Assembly: GCA_000435175.1 (NCBI GenBank)
Contig: FR880012.1
Coordinates: forward strand, 1 to 8,193
DNA length: 8,193 bases
Source of the DNA: Clostridium sp. CAG:245
Lineage (GTDB): Bacteria; Bacillota; Clostridia; TANB77; CAG-508
Direction of reading: 5' to 3'
Part shown: piece after piece, positions 1 through 5,239 of the stretch
Position numbering within the stretch: position 1 is the stretch's first letter
How the letters are laid out: each line of letters opens with the position of its first letter
Made by a program: the position numbers and the translations under genes
The notes under the pieces: generated by a model
What the model saw: only the letters and a program-made list of their open reading frames with translations
Told to the model about the DNA's origin: nothing
Database searches by the model: none

Positions 1-73
1 CATTACTACCATGGAAAGCTTTTTAGTATGTGATTATATTAGAAAATGTCATAAAATACGCTAAAACTGCCCA

Positions 74-102
74 TTGAAATTTCCTTAAATTTAATGTATA
101 AT
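74..102 (+). promoter_or_regulatory. SigA-type promoter of ftsY
   Basis: TTGAAA (74-79) and a perfect TATAAT (97-102) are separated by exactly 17 bases, close to the vegetative sigma-70/SigA consensus. Transcription should start near 109, giving a leader of about 30 bases before the ftsY start. No hairpin separates it from ftsY, and the next gene follows closely, so this promoter probably serves both ftsY and the UPF0182 gene. Confidence 0.8.
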
Positions 103-139
103 AGAAGGGTATGAATACATTAAATGAAAGGATTTTTTT

Positions 140-1045
140 ATGGGATTTTTTGATAAATTAAAAAATGGATTAAATAAAACAAAAACATCTTTTGACGAGA
201 AGATGAATGATATATTTAGTAACTTTAGAAAAGTTGATGAAGATTTATTAGAAGAATTAGAAGAAGCATTAATTATGTCTGATGTTGGTGCTAATACTTC
301 TGCTACAATTATAAATAATTTAAGAGAAAGAGTTAAGAAAGAAAATATTAAAGACGAGCAAGGTGTTAGAGAGGCTCTAAGAAAAGAAATTCAAGAGATT
401 TTTGATGCTACAGATAACACTCTAAAGCTAGAAACTAAGCCAGCAGTTATCTTAGTAGTTGGAGTAAACGGAGTTGGAAAGACAACTTCTATTGGAAAAA
501 TTGCCAACAGATTAAAGAAAGATGGTAAAAAAGTTGTTGTTGCAGCAGCAGATACATTTAGAGCAGCAGCTGTTGAACAACTTGAAATTTGGGCAAATAG
601 AGTTGGATGCGATATAGTAAAAAGAGAAGAGGGAGTTGACCCTGCATCGGTTGTATATGACGCAATTAAAATTACTAAAGAAAAGAATGCAGATGTTTTA
701 ATTTGCGATACGGCAGGAAGACTTCACAATAAGAAATATTTGATGGACGAGTTAATTAAAATAAAAAAGGTAATAGACAAAGAATTGCCAGATTCATCAG
801 AAGAAGTACTTATGGTGCTTGATGCAACTACTGGTCAAAATGCAATTTCACAGGTTCAGGCTTTTAAAGAAACAGTAGATATTACAGGAATAGTTCTTAC
901 AAAGCTTGATGGAACTGCAAAAGGTGGAGCTGTAATAGGAATTGTAAATGAAAACAAAGTGCCTGTAAAATTTATAGGCGTCGGAGAACAAGTTGGCGAC
1001 ATGGAAATATTTAATAGCGAAGATTTTGTAAAGGCTTTAATTTAA
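140..1045 (+). CDS. ftsY: FtsY, signal recognition particle receptor (SRP GTPase)
   Basis: FtsY docks the SRP-ribosome-nascent chain complex at the cytoplasmic membrane. It forms a reciprocal GTPase heterodimer with Ffh and hands the ribosome to SecYEG. The 301-residue protein has the NG-domain layout: a helical N domain (about 20-95), P-loop GVNGVGKTT (108-116), the insertion-box region DTFRAAAVEQL (138-148), DTAGR (190-194), TKLDGTAKGG (254-263) and the closing GVGEQVGDMEIF (280-291). The final motif block and the start MGFFDKLKNGLNKTK, a short amphipathic membrane-contact helix, identify FtsY rather than Ffh; there is also no Ffh M domain. The long acidic A domain of E. coli FtsY is absent, as is usual in Bacillota. 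The start is supported by GAAAGGA (126-132) seven bases upstream. The gene shows no damage. The UPF0182 gene follows 18 bases after the stop. Confidence 0.97.
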   Translation: MGFFDKLKNGLNKTKTSFDEKMNDIFSNFRKVDEDLLEELEEALIMSDVGANTSATIINNLRERVKKENIKDEQGVREALRKEIQEIFDATDNTLKLETKPAVILVVGVNGVGKTTSIGKIANRLKKDGKKVVVAAADTFRAAAVEQLEIWANRVGCDIVKREEGVDPASVVYDAIKITKEKNADVLICDTAGRLHNKKYLMDELIKIKKVIDKELPDSSEEVLMVLDATTGQNAISQVQAFKETVDITGIVLTKLDGTAKGGAVIGIVNENKVPVKFIGVGEQVGDMEIFNSEDFVKALI

Positions 1046-1050
1046 GGATT

Positions 1051-1055
1051 GGAGG
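1051..1055 (+). promoter_or_regulatory. Ribosome binding site deciding a TTG start
   Basis: GGAGG at 1051-1055 lies eight bases before TTG 1064-1066. The in-frame TTG at 1049 overlaps this GGAGG and has no Shine-Dalgarno sequence of its own. The 1064 start is therefore preferred although the open frame extends slightly further upstream. Confidence 0.75.
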
Positions 1056-1063
1056 AATATAGC

Positions 1064-4000
1064 TTGGAAGAGAAAAAGAAAGAAGTAAAACAAGCAGAAG
1101 AAAAAATACCAAAAACTGAAGAAATTAAAGAGAATAAAAAAGAAGAGGCTAAAGAAAAAAAGAACGATAAAAAGCAAGAAAGTAATGAACAAGAAAAATC
1201 TAATAATGAAGTAAAAGCAGAGCAACAAGAAGAAACAAAAACAGCACAACAAGCAAAGTCTGCAAATACTGAAACAGAGAGTACTACTAAAAAAAGAAAA
1301 ACAAGAAAGAAACTTGTTCTAGCTGTTTTAGCAATTGCTTTATTAATTATTTATATAGTTGAAAGAGGCGAATTCTTAGAAATAAAAGAGATTGGCGAAA
1401 ACTACATCTCTATGTTCTGGCAGAACATGAAGTATAGAGGAATAGCTGCTGTAGTTAATTTCTTGGCAATATTTACATTAACATATACAACAACAACTAA
1501 GGTAAAAAGAGGTCTAAAGGTATTTTTTGAAGACGAAAAGAAAGAAATGCCAAAGCTTCCACAAAAATCAATTTCATTTATATTTGCAACATTAGTAACA
1601 ATTGGAACTACTGGAATGATAGTAGAAAAAGCATTACCATGTTTCTTTAATACACAATTTGTTACAACTGACCCTGCACTAGGCTTAGATATAGGATTTT
1701 TCGTGTTTATATTGCCATTCTTAAAATTTATAACTATATATGCATTAGTTGCAATGATTGCAGCAGTAGTATATGCAACTTTGTACTATTTAATAGTGTT
1801 TAATATTTGTTTTGATGGAATATCGAGAGAATCGGTAAAAAAGAGTGGACTATTAAATAATGCACTTGGTTATTTAAAAGTAATTATAGTTTTATTTGCA
1901 ATATTGATGCTTATTGGAACACTTGATATTGGGGTACAAAAATTTATAGTATTAAATAATGATGAATCAGAGAATTATTCAATATTCGGAGCCGGAATTA
2001 CAGAAACAACAATCGGGTTCTGGGGATATATTGCATTATCTGTAATTATGATAGTTTCAGCATTTAAAGCAATAAAAGAATTCAAAAAAGGAAAAACTAA
2101 GAAAGTAATAGGCTCAATACTAGTTGTTCCAGGTTATTTAGTTTCTTTACTTTTAGTAATGCTTGGATTTAATTTAATATTTGTAAATTCAAATGAACTT
2201 GATAAGGAAAAGAAATATATCGAAAATAATATAAATAATACAAAAATTGCATATGGAATAAATATAGATGAAGTTACTGTTCAAGATGGTGGAACAATTA
2301 CTCAAAATGATATTACTGAAAATATTGAAACAATTCAAAATATTCCGATTGCAAATGCGTCAACAGTGCTAAAAGACCTAGAAGGTTCTCAAAAAAATAA
2401 AGGATATTATAATTTTAGGTCAACTCAAATTGGATTGTACAATATTTCTGGAAAAGAGAAGTTAGTATATGTAACTCCAAGAGAAATTGCAAGCTCGAAG
2501 GGAACATATAATAATAAAACATATGAATATACACATGGATTCGGAGCAATAATAACATCTGCAACATCAACAACAGATTCTGGAAATATAAACCATATTC
2601 AAAAAGCATTTGACCAAACTGATGAAGTGCTAAATATAAATGAACCAAGAATTTATTTTGGATTGGAGACAAACGATACAGTTGTAACCAATAGCAATAG
2701 CAAGAAAGAGTTTGATTATCCAACAGAAGATGCTTTGAAAAATACAGAGAATGTATATGACGGAGATGCTGGATTAAAGGCAAATTTCTTAGATAGATTA
2801 GTTTTAGCAATAAGAGAAAAAGACGCAAAGCTAGTATTTTCAGGAAATGTAAAGAGCGATAGTAAAATTTTAACAAACAGAAATATAATTCAAAGAGCAA
2901 AGACAATAATGCCATATTTAACATATGATGATGACCCATATATGGTTGTTACAAACGATGGAGAACTTGTTTGGGTGCTTGATGCATATACAACGAGTAA
3001 CGAATATCCATATTCACAAAGAACAGTTCTAGAGGAAAATGGTATATCGAAAGATGAAATTAATTACATACGAAATTCTGTAAAAGTAATAATAGATGCA
3101 TATACTGGTGATGTAACATTCTATAGAACAGATAAAACAGATCCGATTGCAATGGTATATGAAAAAATATATCCAGATTTATTCTCTAAAGAAGAGATAC
3201 CAGAACAAATATCAGACCATTTTGTATACCCAGAATATTTGTATAACATTCAAGCAAAAGTGTTAAAAAGATACCACAATATTCAACCAGATGTATTATA
3301 CAGGGGAGATGATGTATGGGATATTGCAACACATAATGCAAGTAGCAAAGTTTCATCTACAAAAGGAACTGAAATAAACCCATATTATACAATGGTAAAA
3401 ACAACAGACAGTACAACATCAAGATTAGGCTTAGTAATACCATTTACACCATATGAAAAACAGAATGTAACAGCATATTTAGTTGGTTCGACTGATGAAA
3501 ATGGAAACAATGTATTAAAGTTATACAACTATCCAACAGATAGCAATGTTTTAGGACCAATGCAATTAGATACACAATTAGGACAAGACGAGACAATTGC
3601 AAAGGAAATAGAAAACTTAAATGTTTCAGGAACAAAGCTTTCTAAAGATATAATAATAGTGCCAATAAACAATACTTTATTATATGTAGAACCAATATAT
3701 CAACAATTTGTGAATGAAACAGACTCATTGCCAGTGCTAAAGAAAGTGGTAGTTGCATCTGGAAATAAAGTTGCAATAGGAAATACGTTTAGCGAAGCAC
3801 TTTCAAATTTAGTTTCACAATATGCAGTCGATATTGAAATAGAGAACACAGATAGTTTAGATGAGCTTGCAGATTTAATAATAAAAGCAAACAACAATTT
3901 AAAAACATCAACACAAAGCAATGACTGGGAACAAATAGGAAAAGACACAAAAAGATTGCAAAATTTGATAAACAGATTAGAAGAAGTGAAAAAAGAAATA

Positions 4001-4087
4001 GACAAAAAATCAAGAGAAAACGGAAAAAATAATACAACTGCAATAAATGAATTAGTTGATGAAAATGTTACAAATGTAACTGAATAA
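1064..4087 (+). CDS. UPF0182 (COG1615) family large integral membrane protein
   Basis: This 1007-residue protein belongs to UPF0182, conserved in Bacillota, Actinomycetota and cyanobacteria and without an established biochemical role. Residues 1-82 are an almost purely K/E/Q/N/T disordered tail. About seven hydrophobic segments follow (roughly 84-99, 126-144, 171-189, 210-246, 271-288, 317-334, 349-374). A soluble region of about 630 residues comes next, predicted to be extracytoplasmic. Family hallmarks are TTDPALGLDIGFF (about 201-213), NSNELDKEKKYIENN after the last membrane segment, THGFGA (about 490-495), PRIYFGLE (528-535), KEFDYP (548-553), DDDPYMVV, LDAYTTSNEYPYS and IDAYTGDVTFYR (677-688). 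Near the end are LGPMQLD and LLYVEPIY, then a charged helical tail. The TTG start is chosen on ribosome-binding-site spacing; a start at 1049 would add five residues. Co-transcription with ftsY is likely. Family assignment is secure; function is unknown. Confidence 0.93.
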   Translation: MEEKKKEVKQAEEKIPKTEEIKENKKEEAKEKKNDKKQESNEQEKSNNEVKAEQQEETKTAQQAKSANTETESTTKKRKTRKKLVLAVLAIALLIIYIVERGEFLEIKEIGENYISMFWQNMKYRGIAAVVNFLAIFTLTYTTTTKVKRGLKVFFEDEKKEMPKLPQKSISFIFATLVTIGTTGMIVEKALPCFFNTQFVTTDPALGLDIGFFVFILPFLKFITIYALVAMIAAVVYATLYYLIVFNICFDGISRESVKKSGLLNNALGYLKVIIVLFAILMLIGTLDIGVQKFIVLNNDESENYSIFGAGITETTIGFWGYIALSVIMIVSAFKAIKEFKKGKTKKVIGSILVVPGYLVSLLLVMLGFNLIFVNSNELDKEKKYIENNINNTKIAYGINIDEVTVQDGGTITQNDITENIETIQNIPIANASTVLKDLEGSQKNKGYYNFRSTQIGLYNISGKEKLVYVTPREIASSKGTYNNKTYEYTHGFGAIITSATSTTDSGNINHIQKAFDQTDEVLNINEPRIYFGLETNDTVVTNSNSKKEFDYPTEDALKNTENVYDGDAGLKANFLDRLVLAIREKDAKLVFSGNVKSDSKILTNRNIIQRAKTIMPYLTYDDDPYMVVTNDGELVWVLDAYTTSNEYPYSQRTVLEENGISKDEINYIRNSVKVIIDAYTGDVTFYRTDKTDPIAMVYEKIYPDLFSKEEIPEQISDHFVYPEYLYNIQAKVLKRYHNIQPDVLYRGDDVWDIATHNASSKVSSTKGTEINPYYTMVKTTDSTTSRLGLVIPFTPYEKQNVTAYLVGSTDENGNNVLKLYNYPTDSNVLGPMQLDTQLGQDETIAKEIENLNVSGTKLSKDIIIVPINNTLLYVEPIYQQFVNETDSLPVLKKVVVASGNKVAIGNTFSEALSNLVSQYAVDIEIENTDSLDELADLIIKANNNLKTSTQSNDWEQIGKDTKRLQNLINRLEEVKKEIDKKSRENGKNNTTAINELVDENVTNVTE

Positions 4088-4096
4088 ATAATAGTA

Positions 4097-4130
4097 AAAA
4101 GAGTCATCATAATAGAAAGGTGGCTCTTTT
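4097..4130 (+). terminator. Intrinsic terminator overlapping the next gene's ribosome binding site
   Basis: AAAAGAGTCA (4097-4106) pairs with TGGCTCTTTT (4121-4130) with one G-U pair. Two more pairs (4107-4120, 4108-4119) leave a loop of about ten bases. The 3' arm ends in TTTT and runs on as TTTTATTAT, as expected of a rho-independent terminator for the ftsY-UPF0182 unit. The loop and 3' arm contain GAAAGGTGG, the likely ribosome binding site of the gene starting at 4134. The same hairpin could therefore also limit translation of read-through mRNA. Confidence 0.6.
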
Positions 4131-4133
4131 ATT

Positions 4134-4514
4134 ATGAAAAAAATAAGATTAAAAGAAAATAAAAAAATAGAAAGATTTAAATGTGATAATTCAAAAATGA
4201 TGCAACTAGCTACAAATTCTAAAAATTATCACAAGAAAAAATTAGAGGAAAAACTATTAATACAATTAAATAATTTAAACAATACATTAAATAAAAACAA
4301 GGTACTGGAATTAATCGAAATTGCAGGTGATTCAAGAAAATATCTTGTTAGAAATTTTATGTCTGGAATATCAAAAGGAATTGGAATAGGAATTGGTTTT
4401 TCGATAATTACAGCATTAATAATATATGTAATGCAAAAAATAATAAGGCTAAATATACCGGTGCTAAGCCAGTATATATCAGATATAGTAGAAATAGTGG
4501 AGAGGACGAAATAA
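4134..4514 (+). CDS. DUF5665-like small single-pass membrane protein
   Basis: This 126-residue protein has a basic, lysine- and asparagine-rich N-terminal half (1-60), then a conserved-looking block from NFMSGISKGIGIGIGF (74-89) into one transmembrane helix (about 82-103). It closes with NIPVLSQYISDIVEIVE (107-122). The pattern of N-F-x-x-G-I, a glycine-repeat entry to the helix and a short amphipathic segment after it resembles DUF5665 proteins common in Clostridia and related Bacillota. That resemblance is from memory and was not searched. The role is unknown. GAAAGGTGG (4115-4123) is the only credible ribosome binding site and lies in the terminator hairpin just upstream. I found no strong promoter of its own, so expression may depend on read-through. 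Possible upstream elements at 4056-4093 are badly spaced. Confidence 0.85.
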   Translation: MKKIRLKENKKIERFKCDNSKMMQLATNSKNYHKKKLEEKLLIQLNNLNNTLNKNKVLELIEIAGDSRKYLVRNFMSGISKGIGIGIGFSIITALIIYVMQKIIRLNIPVLSQYISDIVEIVERTK

Positions 4515-4520
4515 TATAAA

Positions 4521-4585
4521 AATTTGTTTTCATTTCTTGATTTATGCACTTTTTTGTGTTATAACAAAAGTCATGAAAACAAATT
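4521..4585. repeat. Perfect 13-bp inverted repeat enclosing a promoter
   Basis: AATTTGTTTTCAT (4521-4533) and ATGAAAACAAATT (4573-4585) are exact reverse complements separated by 39 bases. The left arm ends three bases before the -35 and the right arm begins at the expected transcription start. The arm centres are 52 bases apart, close to five DNA turns. There is no U-tract after the right arm, so it is not an ordinary terminator. It could be a pair of operator half-sites or a long hairpin formed only in read-through RNA. Confidence 0.75.
4537..4565 (+). promoter_or_regulatory. Extended -10 SigA promoter of the 4611 gene
   Basis: TTGATT (4537-4542) and TATAAC (4560-4565) are 17 bases apart. 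TG at 4557-4558, one base before the hexamer, makes an extended -10. Transcription should begin near 4572, at the left edge of the right inverted-repeat arm, giving a leader of about 40 bases before the ATG at 4611. Confidence 0.65.
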
Positions 4586-4610
4586 AATACATATATAAGG
4601 AGAAGGTAAA

Positions 4611-4931
4611 ATGGAAGTAAACGAAGAAAAAAGAGCTAAATTTATGGAGAACGCAGGAAAAAGAGTAAATAAAGTAATGCATGACATTCAAATATTAGAG
4701 CCAATGGCAAGAAGTAGCGTTTATGATTTTACAAAAGAAGATGTTGAAGAAATGTTTACTGCAATGCAAGATGCATTAGATAGTGCAAAAGAGGAATTCA
4801 ACAAAAAGTTTGAAGGAAGAGCTAAAGCAGAAAGAAAGATGTTTTCATTTGGAACTAACCCTGTAAGCAAAGAAACAGAAGAAGCAAAGCAAGAAGAAAA
4901 TAATGTTGCAACTGAAATAGAAAATGTTTAA
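4611..4931 (+). CDS. Small soluble protein of unknown function (106 aa)
   Basis: I cannot assign a function. The gene is convincing: AAGGAG (4597-4602) sits eight bases before ATG, a promoter lies upstream and a terminator follows closely. The protein has no membrane segment, signal peptide or cysteines. Residues 6-35 form a charged helix (EEKRAKFMENAGKRVNKVMH, then DIQILEPMARSS). YDFTKEDVEEMFTAMQDALD (38-57) follows as a second helical block, then a K/E-rich helix to about residue 76. The last 25 residues are low-complexity E/K/Q/N and probably disordered. The core (R...F...A..R..K....I..L ... Y.FT.EDVE.MF.A) recalls short conserved hypothetical proteins scattered through Bacillota genomes, phages and conjugative elements, but this is recollection only. 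Two or three amphipathic helices suggest a protein- or nucleic-acid-binding adaptor, which is inference. It appears to be monocistronic. Confidence 0.88.
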   Translation: MEVNEEKRAKFMENAGKRVNKVMHDIQILEPMARSSVYDFTKEDVEEMFTAMQDALDSAKEEFNKKFEGRAKAERKMFSFGTNPVSKETEEAKQEENNVATEIENV

Positions 4932-4956
4932 GCTAATAAAATAATTAAAAATTGAT

Positions 4957-4996
4957 AAAAGCAGAGATGATTTTTAATAAATTATTTCTGTTTTTT
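4957..4996 (+). terminator. Rho-independent terminator after the 4611 gene
   Basis: The 5' arm from AAAAGCAGAGAT (starting 4957) through 4973 pairs with 4979-4995 across the five-base loop TTAAT. This gives about 17 pairs including three G-U pairs. The run TTTTTT at 4991-4996 follows the CTG at the base of the core stem. It starts 26 bases after the stop codon and closes this small transcription unit before nrdD. Confidence 0.8.
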
Positions 4997-5030
4997 ACTG
5001 TTAAATTAGCGTTTACAAAAAACGGCAGAT

Positions 5031-5050
5031 TGTAACAAAAATGTAACAAA
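5031..5050. repeat. Tandem 9-bp direct repeat
   Basis: TGTAACAAA occurs at 5031-5039 and again at 5042-5050, an 11-bp period that places both copies on the same DNA face. It is about 100 bases upstream of the proposed nrdD -10. It could be an activator site for nrdD or chance in AT-rich DNA. Confidence 0.4.
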
Positions 5051-5107
5051 GCATATTCTATTAGAGCCTAAAGGATAACAAAAAAATAAAAAATAAAAAA
5101 GCAAAAT

Positions 5108-5173
5108 TGTTGCTTTTGCAACAGAAAAAGTAAAAAGTTGAGGTATAATAATAGTCATAAATTGCAAAGCAAT
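5108..5173 (+). promoter_or_regulatory. nrdD promoter region with flanking TTGC/GCAA palindromes
   Basis: TATAAT at 5144-5149 is a perfect -10, but 16-18 bases upstream there is only ACAGAA-like sequence, a poor -35 that suggests activator-dependent expression. TGTTGC-TTTT-GCAACA (5108-5123) lies upstream and ATTGC-AAA-GCAAT (5161-5173) just after the expected start near 5155. Both share the core TTGC-N3/4-GCAA, and their centres are about 51 bases apart. Either could be an operator; the downstream one would also form a small RNA hairpin. Confidence 0.4.
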
Positions 5174-5204
5174 AGATTGAAAAATAATTATAATTTTCAA
5201 ATCT
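5174..5204 (+). other. Stem-loop in the nrdD leader
   Basis: AGATTGAAAA (5174-5183) pairs with TTTTCAAATCT (5194-5204) with a single bulged A at 5199. This leaves a loop of about ten A/T bases and ends 15 bases before the nrdD ribosome binding site. It follows directly on the ATTGC/GCAAT hairpin, so an mRNA starting near 5155 would begin with two stacked hairpins, possibly protecting its 5' end. I do not recognise it as a known riboswitch. Confidence 0.45.
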
Positions 5205-5239
5205 AGGAAATATTTTTTGGGAAGGAATGTGTGTTAACA

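Larger units (their letters stand above)
4932..5239. other. Intergenic region before nrdD
   Basis: These roughly 300 bases carry no gene I can support. In order they hold the terminator of the preceding gene (4957-4996), a tandem 9-bp direct repeat (5031-5050), an A-rich stretch (5074-5100), two overlapping small hairpins (5097-5123), a -10 element (5144-5149), two leader hairpins (5161-5204) and the nrdD ribosome binding site (5220-5226). I looked for an NrdR-type box (ACACNATAT-like palindrome) and a Rex-type TTGTTAA/TTAACAA site and saw no convincing match. Confidence 0.7.

Noticed and set aside
2..64. Possible 3' end of an upstream gene, open on the + strand to a TAA at 62-64
   Set aside because: Only about 20 codons are visible, they match no family I know, and the other two frames also close within 35 bases, so none is favoured.
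1037..1252. 71-codon - strand frame rich in Phe and Leu, resembling a small membrane protein
   Set aside because: It is the complement of the purine-rich K/E codons of the UPF0182 N-terminal tail; hydrophobicity is a by-product of that composition.
2415..2939. 174-codon - strand frame inside the UPF0182 gene
   Set aside because: It is the shadow of a conserved block that includes the PRIYFG and EFDYP motifs, with no start context or recognisable protein pattern.
4067..4080. Perfect palindrome GTTACA-AA-TGTAAC at the end of the UPF0182 gene
   Set aside because: It is explained by a repeated Asn-Val-Thr in the protein and lies inside coding sequence; an operator role has no other support.
3700..4110. 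136-codon open frame on the - strand inside the UPF0182 gene
   Set aside because: It is antisense to a conserved C-terminal region, has no ribosome binding site, and its F/S/L-rich product mirrors the AT-rich coding strand.
4999..5018. Rex- or FNR-like imperfect palindrome TGTTAAA...GTTTACA
   Set aside because: Half-site spacing is too wide and two positions of each arm fail to match, so a redox-regulator site cannot be claimed.
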